A DNA stretch of 13,808 bases. Source: Treponema sp. (GTDB taxonomy: Bacteria > Spirochaetota > Spirochaetia > Treponematales > Treponemataceae). Shown here piece after piece: positions 1-6,481 of this stretch. The notes beneath the pieces were generated by a model that saw nothing but the letters and a program-made list of their open reading frames with translations, did no database searches and was not told where the DNA came from. The position numbers and the translations under genes are program-made. Position 1 is the first letter of the stretch. Every line of letters starts with the position of its first letter. The stretch spans positions 1-13,808 of the forward strand of contig JAFZWX010000110.1 in NCBI GenBank assembly GCA_017617145.1. Direction: 5' to 3'.

Positions 1-84
1 AAAAACTTGAAGGAACTGCACTTTTTTGCAATAAAAAACTTGAAGAAACTGCACTTTTGGGCTAAAATAAACTTGAAGGAATGA
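1..84 (+). repeat. 33-nt direct tandem repeat, about 2.5 copies, readable as an 11-aa repeat
   Basis: The core ACTTGAAG recurs at 5, 38 and 71, exactly 33 nt apart. The first two units also share the following ACTGCACTTTT. Read from base 1 the region is open and gives an 11-residue repeat (KNLKELHFFAI, KNLKKLHFWAK, INLKE) that stops at TGA 82-84. It could be the 3' end of a gene starting before the window, or a noncoding repeat whose period happens to be a multiple of three. The last copy supplies AAGGA (76-80), which serves as ribosome binding site for the ATPase starting at 91. A degenerate relative lies at 5075-5094. Confidence 0.75.
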
Positions 85-90
85 CACAAA

Positions 91-1434
91 ATGGACAAGT
101 TTAGAAGAAAGGCATTTGATTTATTAAAGGATTGGAAAGATAACTATGCACCAAATTATGCAGCTTTGCTGGAAGGGGCCCGCCGTGTAGGAAAATCTAC
201 AATAGCCGAAGAGTTTGCAAAGCAAAATTATCGTTCTTATATAAAAATTGACTTTGCAAATATTCAAGCAGATCTTCTTGCAGCTTTTAAAGATATTGCA
301 AAACTTGATGTTTTCTTTTTACGACTACAAACTATCACAGGAATTAATCTTTATCCTCGCGAATCTGTAATTATATTAGATGAGATTCAACTTAATCCAA
401 AGGCGCGCCAGGCAATAAAGTATCTTGTAGCAGACGGAAGATATGATTATATAGAAACCGGTTCCTTCATCAGTATTAAAAAGAATGTAAAAGATATAGT
501 AATTCCATCAGAAGAGCATAAGATTCCTGTTTATCCAATGGATTATGAGGAGTTTATGTGGGCAATTGGTAATAACACATATGACCTTTTGCGACAGTTA
601 TATAAAACAAATTCCTCCGTTGGAAATGCTACAAATCGTAGTCTTATGCGCGATTTCCGCATTTATATGGCAGTTGGCGGAATGCCACAGGCGGTTCAGG
701 CTTATGTAGACGGCAAAAACTTTTCTTTTATAGATAAGGTAAAACGAGGTATTATAGATTTATATATTGATGATTTTAAGAAGATTGATGCTTCAGGTTT
801 AATAGGCATGATGTATAAATCTATACCAAGCCAGCTGGCAACAAAGAAAAGGCGATATGTAATTTCTGCGGCAACAGAAAAACGGACAACAAAAAAAGAT
901 CTGGAACGACTTTCAGTTTTACTGGATTCCAAAACAGTTATTCCCTGCTATAACACAACAGATCCAAATATGACTCTTTCTCAAACTCAGGATAATGACA
1001 CATTTAAATTATATCTTTCAGATGTTGGACTTTTTACGACAATGATTTTTGCTTCTTCACCAGACACTGGCGATAATATTTACAGCAAGCTTTTAAGCGA
1101 TAGCCTTCCTGCCGATTTAGGATATCTTTATGAAAATGTTGCAGCACAGATAATTGCCAGTACAAACCGTACTCCTTATTACCACACCTGGAAAAAAGAG
1201 GCCAGTACTCATTATTATGAAATAGATTTTCTCTTACAAAAGCGCAGCAAGATAATCCCTGTAGAAGTTAAATCTTCCGCAACCAAGAATCATGACTCAA
1301 TAGATGCCTTTAGTACAAAATATTCCAGCCGTATTGGCAGACCTCTATTGATTTCCCAAAAAGATGTTGGAAATGAAGGCCAGCTAATGTTCAAGCCGGT
1401 TTATATGCTGCCGTTTGTACTGGAAGAATTGTGA
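91..1434 (+). CDS. ATP-binding protein, AAA_14/DUF4143 family
   Basis: A 447-aa protein of the large prokaryotic family that joins an N-terminal P-loop ATPase (AAA_14) to a C-terminal DUF4143 domain. Walker A is GARRVGKST (29-37). Walker B is VIILDEIQ (93-100). IETGS (121-125) sits at the usual position of the TGS sensor motif, and PMDYEEF (149-155) matches the family's P-[LM]-x-x-EEF motif. The C-terminus carries a PD-(D/E)XK-like signature, YYEIDF (D379) followed by PVEVKS (E392, K394). Length is normal for the family. The start is ATG 91 with AAGGA 10 nt upstream, inside the last tandem repeat. Cellular role and substrate are not established; these genes are often solitary and horizontally spread. 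The C-terminal fold suggests nucleic acid or partner binding, and a nuclease activity would be inference. It is cytoplasmic, with no signal or membrane segment. Confidence 0.9.
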   Translation: MDKFRRKAFDLLKDWKDNYAPNYAALLEGARRVGKSTIAEEFAKQNYRSYIKIDFANIQADLLAAFKDIAKLDVFFLRLQTITGINLYPRESVIILDEIQLNPKARQAIKYLVADGRYDYIETGSFISIKKNVKDIVIPSEEHKIPVYPMDYEEFMWAIGNNTYDLLRQLYKTNSSVGNATNRSLMRDFRIYMAVGGMPQAVQAYVDGKNFSFIDKVKRGIIDLYIDDFKKIDASGLIGMMYKSIPSQLATKKRRYVISAATEKRTTKKDLERLSVLLDSKTVIPCYNTTDPNMTLSQTQDNDTFKLYLSDVGLFTTMIFASSPDTGDNIYSKLLSDSLPADLGYLYENVAAQIIASTNRTPYYHTWKKEASTHYYEIDFLLQKRSKIIPVEVKSSATKNHDSIDAFSTKYSSRIGRPLLISQKDVGNEGQLMFKPVYMLPFVLEEL

Positions 1435-1621
1435 TAGGGCGTTCCGGCTAAAGCCGTCGGCTGTTCCACCCTTAATCGAAGTTCCGTTAAAACCGATAGT
1501 CCATCGGGACTGTCGGTTAGGAACATCGATAAATGGGGGTGCGAGATTTATCGAGCTTCGCTACGCTCATCCTCCTCACTTCGTTGCGGTGGACGCTTCG
1601 CGGTGCTCCATAGCCTAACGC
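1435..1621. repeat. GC-rich hairpin-forming intergenic block (element A)
   Basis: Starts directly after the ATPase stop codon and is much richer in G+C than the flanking genes. Outer ends pair imperfectly: GCGTTCCGGCTA (1439-1450) against TAGCCTAACGC (1611-1621), with unpaired bases between the two 5-bp steps. Inside are a hairpin at 1481-1524 (GTTCC...GGAAC arms and ACCGATAGTCC/GGACTGTCGGT with one mismatch) and a perfect 9-bp inverted repeat TCGATAAAT (1526-1534)/ATTTATCGA (1546-1554). The terminal TCCATAGCCTAACGC (1607-1621) recurs exactly at 2794-2808. An open frame runs through the block (to 1618) but looks non-coding. It may act as a terminator, a structured RNA or a recombination boundary; which is unknown. 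Confidence 0.7.
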
Positions 1622-1626
1622 GAAAC

Positions 1627-1685
1627 AACATTTGTCATTAAAGTATTAGTTTAATGATTTTTTTTGTGTTTATGGTATAATTGTC
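1627..1685 (+). promoter_or_regulatory. Shared palindromic promoter, copy 1 (drives rhuM)
   Basis: The -10 box is TATAAT at 1676-1681. A perfect 8-bp inverted repeat TCATTAAA (1635-1642)/TTTAATGA (1650-1657) with a 7-nt centre overlaps the expected -35 position, followed by a T tract in the spacer. Copies at 6482-6540 (57/59 identical) and 8823-8873 (48/51 identical) precede unrelated genes. The palindrome could be an operator or a weak upstream terminator. Confidence 0.75.
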
Positions 1686-1706
1686 ATAATTTGCGGGAGG
1701 TAAAGA

Positions 1707-2705
1707 ATGCAGGACAAAGGCGAAATAGTTTTTTATCAGACAGAAGACGGACAAACAAAGCTTTCTGTAAATTTACAGGATGAAACGGTTTGGCTTTCAC
1801 AAGATCAGATGGCAGAACTTTTTCAAAAGGCAAAATCAACAATTAATGAACATATAAAAAATATTTTTGAAGAAGAAGAGTTGGAAGAAAATAAAGTAAC
1901 TAGAAAATTCGGAAATTCCGAATTTTCTTCAACTGTAACAAAGCCTACTAACTACTATAATTTAGATGTCGTAATCTCCGTAGGCTACCGCGTAAAATCC
2001 AAAAGGGGCACACAATTTCGTATTTGGGCAAACAGTGTTTTAAAAGAATATATCAAAAAAGGCTTTGCAATGGACGATGAACGCCTTAAAGGGAATGGCG
2101 GTGGAAACTATTGGAAAGAACTCTTAGACAGAATCCGCGATATTCGTTCTTCCGAAAAAGTACTTTATCGCCAGGTGCTGGACTTATATGCAACAAGTGT
2201 CGATTACAATCCCAAAAGCGACGAATCAATACAATTTTTCAAAATTGTTCAAAACAAATTGCACTATGCTGCTCACGGTCATACGGCAGCAGAAGTTATT
2301 TATGAACGGGCAGATTCTCAAAAACCATTCATGGGACTTACAAGTTTTTCCGGAGAATTACCGTCCTTAAAAGATGCAAAAATTGCAAAAAACTATCTTA
2401 AAGAAGATGAACTGAAAATCCTGAACAATCTTGTTTCCGGATATTTTGATATTGCCGAAATTAATGCTATTGAACACAAACCAATGTATATGAGCGACTA
2501 TGTTGAACAACTAGATTCTGTCTTGAGTTCCGGAAAACGAAAACTTCTTAATGGCGCAGGTAGTGTGAGTCATGAAAAAGCAATGGAAAAAGCCGAAACA
2601 GAATATCGAAAATATGAAGTACAGAATCTTAGTCCAGTAGAACAGGCATATCTGGAATCGTTAAAACAAGCAGAAAAAGAGGCAAAGACACAACTTAAAC
2701 CTTAA
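1707..2705 (+). CDS. rhuM: RhuM family protein
   Basis: A 332-aa protein of the RhuM family, named from a gene in a Salmonella pathogenicity island and common in bacterial accessory regions; its biochemical role is unsettled. The N-terminal part has the family's helix-turn-helix-like segment around TVWLSQDQMAELF (27-39) through HIKNIF (49-54), then the hallmark YYNLDVVISVGYRV (83-96) and RGTQFRIWA (100-108). The C-terminal half contains HGHTAAEVIYERAD, resembling the Fic/Doc-like segment seen in relatives. The start is supported by GGGAGG at 1695-1700, 6 nt upstream, and by the TATAAT promoter before it. A 25-nt near-perfect palindrome at 1903-1927 lies inside the gene. It stands alone between two boundary motifs. 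Family membership is firm; DNA binding or toxin activity is inference. Confidence 0.9.
   Translation: MQDKGEIVFYQTEDGQTKLSVNLQDETVWLSQDQMAELFQKAKSTINEHIKNIFEEEELEENKVTRKFGNSEFSSTVTKPTNYYNLDVVISVGYRVKSKRGTQFRIWANSVLKEYIKKGFAMDDERLKGNGGGNYWKELLDRIRDIRSSEKVLYRQVLDLYATSVDYNPKSDESIQFFKIVQNKLHYAAHGHTAAEVIYERADSQKPFMGLTSFSGELPSLKDAKIAKNYLKEDELKILNNLVSGYFDIAEINAIEHKPMYMSDYVEQLDSVLSSGKRKLLNGAGSVSHEKAMEKAETEYRKYEVQNLSPVEQAYLESLKQAEKEAKTQLKP
1903..1927. repeat. 25-nt perfect palindrome inside rhuM
   Basis: GAAAATTCGGAA (1903-1914) and TTCCGAATTTTC (1916-1927) are exact inverted repeats around a single central base. It is translated in frame as part of the segment around RKFGNSEF. Confidence 0.8.
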
Positions 2706-2820
2706 CATTGATAACCGCCCCATTAACAAAACATTCTCTCCCATATTTTTTATACAATGCCAAAAGCTGACACACAGAGTGTTCCGGCACTGTTCCATAG
2801 CCTAACGCAAATATATAAAA
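2695..2820 (-). pseudogene. Possible remnant of a minus-strand gene
   Basis: Between in-frame stops on the minus strand, 41 codons read as protein-like sequence including QLLALYKKYGRECFVNG and ending AVINVKV. There is no ATG, and only a poorly placed GTG inside. The frame crosses the boundary motif at 2779-2808 and its stop overlaps the last codons of rhuM. The composition looks like a genuine C-terminus rather than random translation, so this may be the tail of a deleted gene. I do not recognise the family. Chance is a real alternative at this length. Confidence 0.25.
2779..2808. repeat. Short boundary motif (element D), mini-version of element A
   Basis: Contains GTTCCGGC (2781-2788) and TCCATAGCCTAACGC (2794-2808), matching the two outer ends of the 187-nt block at 1435-1621 with the middle missing. 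The two ends can pair (GTGTT with AACGC, GGC with GCC) as a short imperfect hairpin. Confidence 0.65.
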
Positions 2821-2830
2821 TTAAACGAAA

Positions 2831-2890
2831 TACGGATAATATAAAAAAAGTCCGTAATAGGTTGAAATGCAAATAAAAACTATTTATAAT
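2831..2890 (+). promoter_or_regulatory. abiE promoter with candidate operator
   Basis: TTGAAA (2862-2867), a 17-nt spacer and TATAAT (2885-2890) form a near-consensus sigma-70 promoter. An inverted repeat TACGGA (2831-2836)/TCCGTA (2851-2856) lies just upstream of the -35. AbiEi antitoxins of known systems bind inverted repeats in their own promoter, so this is a candidate autoregulatory operator. Only 7 nt separate the -10 from the ATG, so the transcript should be leaderless or nearly so. Confidence 0.7.
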
Positions 2891-2897
2891 ATCAAAT

Positions 2898-3485
2898 ATG
2901 AAAGAAACATCGCTTCTCTCTACAACAAAACAAATTTTCTCAATATCGGAACTTAAGGAACAGGGGTTTTCATACTATCAGATTTCTAATCTTGTAAAAC
3001 AAGGAAAACTATCTCGTCTGAATAAAACCTATTATGAAAATCTTAACTATTCGGATGATACAAATGATTTTTATTTTGTCCCGGCTTTCGTCCCTTCTGG
3101 AATTATTTGTCTTATGAGTGCGGCTGTTTATTATAATCTTACAACATATAGACCAGACTCAATAGATGTTGCAGTAACCAAAAGAAAAAAGATCTCCACA
3201 CTTCCAGATTTTTTTAATCTCACTCTCCATTATTATACAGACACAAAACTATCTCTTGGTGTACAGAAAATTACAAATAATGAAAATTCTTTTTTAATTT
3301 TTGATATTGAAAAAACTGTAGCAGACATAATTTGTGCTAGAAACAAAATCGGCATAGAAGAAACAAAAGAAGTTCTCATAAACTATCTGGCCAGATCAGA
3401 TAAAAAGATTAATAATCTTTATCGTTATGCAGAAAAACTTCGGTGCCTTAAAACATTAAAATCATACCTGGAGGTACTGCTGTGA
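2898..3485 (+). CDS. abiEi: AbiEi-family antitoxin/transcriptional repressor of a type IV toxin-antitoxin system
   Basis: A 195-aa protein with the typical AbiEi N-terminal winged-helix region: FSISELKEQGFSYYQISNLV (14-33) followed by KQGKLSRLNKTYYEN. The central part (VPSGIICLMSAAVYYNLT and the following IDVAVTKRKK) and the FDIEKTVADIIC segment match the C-terminal antitoxin domain of the family. In studied AbiE systems AbiEi represses its own operon and neutralises AbiEii without a stable complex. The start is the only nearby ATG; no Shine-Dalgarno is visible, and the promoter's -10 ends 7 nt before it, implying a leaderless mRNA. The stop overlaps the GTG start of the next gene, so the two are translationally coupled. 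Identity is supported by both the domain and the toxin partner. Confidence 0.88.
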   Translation: MKETSLLSTTKQIFSISELKEQGFSYYQISNLVKQGKLSRLNKTYYENLNYSDDTNDFYFVPAFVPSGIICLMSAAVYYNLTTYRPDSIDVAVTKRKKISTLPDFFNLTLHYYTDTKLSLGVQKITNNENSFLIFDIEKTVADIICARNKIGIEETKEVLINYLARSDKKINNLYRYAEKLRCLKTLKSYLEVLL

Positions 3486-4324
3486 ATGCACAATCAATAA
3501 AAGACAGACTCAAAAATTTTGCAAGAAGTAATAATAGAATATTCCAGGAAGTTTTAACAGTATATGCCCTTGAACGAACAATTTATCGAATAAGTATTTC
3601 TGACTACAAAGAAAACTTTACTCTCAAAGGCGGTATTTTTTTATATGCCCTTTATCAAAAGAATTATCCACGCTCAACAACAGACATTGATCTTAAAGCA
3701 GAAAAAATAAGCAATGACAAAGAAGCCATAAAAAAAATTTTTAATGAGATTTTTTCTATCGACAGTGATGACGGAATTGAATATAAAATGAATTCACTTT
3801 CAATAAAATCAATTACAAAGCTCGATGAATATGAGGGTGTAAATGTAAGTATAAAAGCTCTGATTGGTAAAATGCAGGTTCCGGTTTCAATTGATATAGG
3901 TTTTGGAGATATAATAGTACCGGCTCGTATGGAAATAGATTTTCCTGTACTGCTCGATCAAGCTGTTCCTCACATTTACAGTTATTCCGTTGAATCAACA
4001 TTAGCTGAAAAATTCGAAGCCATTGTTTCTCTTGGATTAGCAAATACGCGCTTCAAAGATTTTTATGATATATATGTTCTTTTAAAAAAAGAATCTGTTG
4101 ATAGAGAAATTTTAAAAAAAGCTTTAATACAAACTTTTGAACATCGAAAAACCTCTTTTAATGATATAGTAATTTTCGAAGATTCCTTTGCTCAAGACGA
4201 AGAAAGAAAAAAACGCTGGGGCGCATTTACAAAAAAGAAAAAAACAATGCTAAAAGTTTCTTTTGAAGAAGTCGTTCTTTATATTCGAGCTTTCTTTGAA
4301 CAAATTGTAAAAGATATCTTATAA
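3482..4324 (+). CDS. abiEii: AbiEii-family nucleotidyltransferase toxin
   Basis: A 280-aa protein of the AbiEii/AbiGii nucleotidyltransferase toxin family, the abortive-infection partner of AbiEi. The nucleotidyltransferase core is visible: KGGIFLYAL (motif I, K49-G50-G51), RSTTDIDL with catalytic-type D68 and D70, and SIDIGFGD (D138, D143). The family's C-terminal motifs ESTLAEKFEAI (171-181) and RFKDFYDIY (190-198) follow. Characterised members transfer nucleotides to RNA, and growth arrest follows when unopposed; the substrate here is unknown. It starts with GTG at 3482, overlapping the antitoxin stop (GTGA), with GGAGG about 7 nt upstream. All key motif residues are present, so the toxin looks intact. 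The lysine-rich tail (KKKKTMLK) is unremarkable. Confidence 0.92.
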   Translation: MNAQSIKDRLKNFARSNNRIFQEVLTVYALERTIYRISISDYKENFTLKGGIFLYALYQKNYPRSTTDIDLKAEKISNDKEAIKKIFNEIFSIDSDDGIEYKMNSLSIKSITKLDEYEGVNVSIKALIGKMQVPVSIDIGFGDIIVPARMEIDFPVLLDQAVPHIYSYSVESTLAEKFEAIVSLGLANTRFKDFYDIYVLLKKESVDREILKKALIQTFEHRKTSFNDIVIFEDSFAQDEERKKRWGAFTKKKKTMLKVSFEEVVLYIRAFFEQIVKDIL

Positions 4325-4343
4325 ATTCACCCACATCTTCTTT

Positions 4344-4390
4344 TATAATCTACTTAAAGTGGTTAAAAAAACAAGATTAAGTAGATTATA
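4344..4390. repeat. 14-bp perfect inverted repeat with 19-nt loop
   Basis: TATAATCTACTTAA (4344-4357) and TTAAGTAGATTATA (4377-4390) are exact reverse complements. It lies 20 nt after the abiEii stop. There is no T tract on either strand, so it is not a typical intrinsic terminator. It could be a 3' stabilising hairpin, an operator or a remnant of a small element. Confidence 0.8.
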
Positions 4391-4408
4391 GAGGTGTTTA
4401 TATGATAA

Positions 4409-4437
4409 TTGGAACAAACATATACTTGTGATATAAT
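4409..4437 (+). promoter_or_regulatory. Promoter of the 64-aa gene
   Basis: TTGGAA (4409-4414) and TATAAT (4432-4437) are separated by exactly 17 nt, upstream of the ATG at 4456. Confidence 0.65.
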
Positions 4438-4455
4438 TTAATTCAAAGAAGAATA

Positions 4456-4650
4456 ATGACTAAACCAGACATTTCCAAAGATTTTACAATTGATGACATT
4501 CACAAAATCCGCGAATACAATTACGAATATACGAAAGGACTCTCTGTTGCCGAAAAATCTACATATTATAAATCAAAAGCAGAAGCATTTTTAAAGGAAG
4601 CGGGAATTACTCCAAAAACAATAGCTACAGAAATCAGAAAAGTTATGTAA
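4456..4650 (+). CDS. Small conserved-looking hypothetical protein (64 aa)
   Basis: MTKPDISKDFTIDDIHKIRE is the N-terminus of a 64-aa soluble, charged protein with predicted helices throughout. The DFTIDDIHKIREYNYE segment resembles short proteins I have seen in gut Firmicutes and treponemes, often beside toxin-antitoxin-like genes, but I cannot name a family. It has its own well-spaced promoter (4409-4437) and a weak purine-rich AAGAAG before the ATG. It is convergent with the 103-aa gene, 40 nt away, with the decayed boundary motif between them. Small size and context make an antitoxin-like role possible, but nothing in the sequence proves it. Confidence 0.7.
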   Translation: MTKPDISKDFTIDDIHKIREYNYEYTKGLSVAEKSTYYKSKAEAFLKEAGITPKTIATEIRKVM

Positions 4651-4660
4651 ATCAAATATT

Positions 4661-4684
4661 CCCGGTGACTCCTTAGCCTATCGC
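4661..4684. repeat. Degenerate boundary motif (element F)
   Basis: CTCCTTAGCCTATCGC resembles TCCATAGCCTAACGC found at 1607-1621 and 2794-2808, with substitutions including TATCG for TAACG. It lies between the convergent 64-aa and 103-aa genes. Confidence 0.4.
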
Positions 4685-4690
4685 AGAAAT

Positions 4691-5002
4691 CTATAAAACA
4701 AATTGTTCCATTTCATTATTTGTCAAAGGGCGGCCTAGTTTTTTTGATAAAAGAATTGCTTCTCTGAGCCGGTAGATTTTACCATCAGAATGTTCTGTAA
4801 ATCTGGAGTCTGGCATAGCTTCGCCAAATTTCATTGCAATATCAGGTTCGGGAAGAGTAATAGTGTAAGTATCGCAAATGACAGGTTCTCGTTCTTTAAG
4901 AGAAATCATATTAAGCCACCTCTGAAAAATATTTTTTTCTTTATTTGTTTGTCTGTTTACAAGACAGTCTGTAAGGCCATCAATTTCAATATCAACTTCC
5001 AC
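4691..5002 (-). CDS. Hypothetical protein, 103 aa, possibly chimeric
   Basis: It starts with GTG (5000-5002), preceded by AGAGGA at a suitable distance and by TATAAT on the minus strand (5020-5025). The first residues, EVDIEIDGLTDCLVNRQT, resemble the start of a small family whose members I remember as having a different continuation. The rest (TITLPEPDIAMKFGE ... GKIYRLREAILLSKKLGRPLTNNEMEQF) reads like the tail of another small protein. This suggests a fusion of two gene fragments, but the family recollection is uncertain. No membrane segment or catalytic motif is visible. Expression signals look intact, so it is probably translated. Confidence 0.6.
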   Translation of the reverse strand: MEVDIEIDGLTDCLVNRQTNKEKNIFQRWLNMISLKEREPVICDTYTITLPEPDIAMKFGEAMPDSRFTEHSDGKIYRLREAILLSKKLGRPLTNNEMEQFVL

Positions 5003-5019
5003 TGTTTCCTCTTAATTTT

Positions 5020-5025
5020 ATTATA
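5020..5025 (-). promoter_or_regulatory. -10 box of the 103-aa gene
   Basis: TATAAT on the minus strand (ATTATA on plus), 17 nt before the GTG start, with AGAGGA between. No convincing -35 hexamer is visible. Confidence 0.5.
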
Positions 5026-5074
5026 ACATAAAAAAATTGAAAAGGGTAAATAAAGCATGCAAGAAGTGTCTTCG

Positions 5075-5121
5075 CTTGAGAAGAAACTGTACTTATTGAT
5101 TTTTAAAATCATAGCCTAACG
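5075..5121. repeat. Relic of the 33-nt repeat plus boundary motif (element E)
   Basis: CTTGAGAAGAAACTGTACTT (5075-5094) matches the core of the second tandem unit at 39-57 apart from a 2-nt insertion and one substitution. ATAGCCTAACG (5111-5121) is identical to the end of elements A and D. It sits between the 3' end of the 432-aa gene and the promoter of the 103-aa gene. Confidence 0.45.
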
Positions 5122-5131
5122 TAGTTTCTTA

Positions 5132-6430
5132 TTAATTTATTAGTTTTGCTTCCTCTTCGGGTAACCAGATAATTTCTTTACCATACTGTTCTATTTCTTC
5201 ATCATATACATGCATAAAATCAATTACTTTACCATATTCTTTAGGGAACATGCCTTCGCAGTATCTTGGGAAAGTTGAATGAGGAACAATTCCAACAAAA
5301 TCATTACCATCAAAACGAGCAAGAATTTCGTTGGCATCTTCCAAATAAACAGGAAGTCCTGCGGCAGAAAGTGTAGTGTAAAAAGTTACAGCTTCTAACT
5401 GTCGATGTTTTCCACAGATTCTAAAATAATAACCATCATCGTCATGACAGACAAACAAATCAACATGAGTACTGTTTTCACCTCGAATGATTTCCCAAGG
5501 GTGCCCTCCTCCTCTAGGACCAGAATACCATTCATCCCAGGCTTCGGCATCTTCAAAATCAATGCCAGGGCCTTCATTTAAGCCACAGCCAGAACCGGTA
5601 AGTCCTTCGTCGCGTCCATCGGCATATTTCATATAGAGTTCAGGAAGAGACATATCTTTTATTTCGTAGCCAAGAGCCTTATAACCAAGCGAACAGGCTT
5701 TAAAAAAATCATTTGCAGTAAATTTCTTAATACGTGAAATCTTTGTTGTATCATTAGCTCCAGATTCTATAATATTTCTAAACACAGAAATAGTTTTTTC
5801 AGATAATCCATCTAAATCAAATTTCTTGTAATCAGGATCAAATTTCCATAAAACAGAACGCTTTATTACTCCCGTGCGGAATTTATATGGCAGATTAGTA
5901 TTTACAAAATCGTTATAAGTTCCATTTTTTACCATTTCAAGAGATTCTTTTACTGCAGGAAGAATAAGATTACAAAGCGTAACGGCAGCTTCATCAGAAT
6001 AGGCCGGCTTTTCTTCCTCATCCATTTGTGCACTGATAATTGTTTTATTCCCTAAAGAAACCCCGCGAAAAAAAGTCTGTCCATCCTTGTTTTTTCCATC
6101 AACAATGACAAAAGGATACCACATTTTTTCAAGCGGATAATCTTCCTGCCAGAGGTCTTCATATTCCTTATAGGTCTTTACAACATCCCATTCTTTTAAA
6201 TCTTCAAAAGAATCAAAATCAGAAATATCACCACGAGGAATTAAAAGCCAGATAAACTTTGCTTCATCATTATATTCAAGAGGCGCAATCGGTTTAAGCA
6301 TTTCAAAAAGTGGCTCCATTGCCTTTGCAAGAGAAGGTCTTATTCCAGAAGGATTTAAATATCCCCGATCAAAATATTTAAGAAGTCTGTCGATGTCTGG
6401 TGCCACAAGTTTATAATTAAGATTTTCCAT
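5132..6430 (-). CDS. Uncharacterised protein, 432 aa
   Basis: I place the start at ATG 6430 (MENLNYKLVAPDID), which has TGGAGG about 7 nt upstream. The longer frame to 6493 would begin in the promoter palindrome and has no ribosome binding site. The protein is acidic and cytoplasmic, with no membrane segments. The most distinctive region is an aromatic and glycine-rich stretch, GPRGGGHPWEIIRGENST, followed by HVDLFVCHDDDGYYFR and later ARFDGNDFVGIVP. I recall similar sequences in clostridia and treponemes but know no function. It resembles neither a known nuclease nor a known toxin. It is divergent from the Rpn nuclease gene and shares its intergenic region with promoter copy 2. Confidence 0.8.
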   Translation of the reverse strand: MENLNYKLVAPDIDRLLKYFDRGYLNPSGIRPSLAKAMEPLFEMLKPIAPLEYNDEAKFIWLLIPRGDISDFDSFEDLKEWDVVKTYKEYEDLWQEDYPLEKMWYPFVIVDGKNKDGQTFFRGVSLGNKTIISAQMDEEEKPAYSDEAAVTLCNLILPAVKESLEMVKNGTYNDFVNTNLPYKFRTGVIKRSVLWKFDPDYKKFDLDGLSEKTISVFRNIIESGANDTTKISRIKKFTANDFFKACSLGYKALGYEIKDMSLPELYMKYADGRDEGLTGSGCGLNEGPGIDFEDAEAWDEWYSGPRGGGHPWEIIRGENSTHVDLFVCHDDDGYYFRICGKHRQLEAVTFYTTLSAAGLPVYLEDANEILARFDGNDFVGIVPHSTFPRYCEGMFPKEYGKVIDFMHVYDEEIEQYGKEIIWLPEEEAKLIN

Positions 6431-6455
6431 ACAAATGCCTCCAGTTTTAAGGTGA

Positions 6456-6461
6456 ATTATA
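6456..6461 (-). promoter_or_regulatory. -10 box for the 432-aa gene
   Basis: TATAAT on the minus strand (ATTATA on plus), 25 nt before the chosen ATG. A weak TTAATA lies 16 nt further upstream. It is next to the palindromic promoter of the divergent gene, so a regulator bound there could affect both. Confidence 0.45.
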
Positions 6462-6481
6462 AAAACTATAATTGCAATATT

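Noticed and set aside
1..84. CRISPR array
   Set aside because: Copies are contiguous at a 33-nt period with no unique spacers, only about 2.5 copies, and no cas genes.
1415..1618. 67-aa plus-strand open frame
   Set aside because: It begins inside the ATPase gene and runs through the hairpin block; composition is that of the repeat, with no ribosome binding site.
1607..1621. GCCTAAC matches the RYYYAAC core of integron attC sites, so the array could be a chromosomal integron
   Set aside because: A standard attC needs RYYYAAC on the left and GTTRRRY on the right of one folded site. Here the block lies on the other side of the motif and begins with GGCGTT, and no GTTRRRY follows within a suitable distance. 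No integrase gene is in the window. Kept only as a boundary-motif observation.
1635..1665. Palindrome plus T tract read as an intrinsic terminator
   Set aside because: The stem is entirely A/T except for one pair and would be weak. The invariant spacing to TATAAT in three copies fits a promoter/operator better.
4402..4431. Nine-residue frame (MIIGTNIYL) with AGAGGTG upstream
   Set aside because: Too short to support, and it overlaps the promoter of the 64-aa gene. It could be a gene-start relic but cannot be shown.
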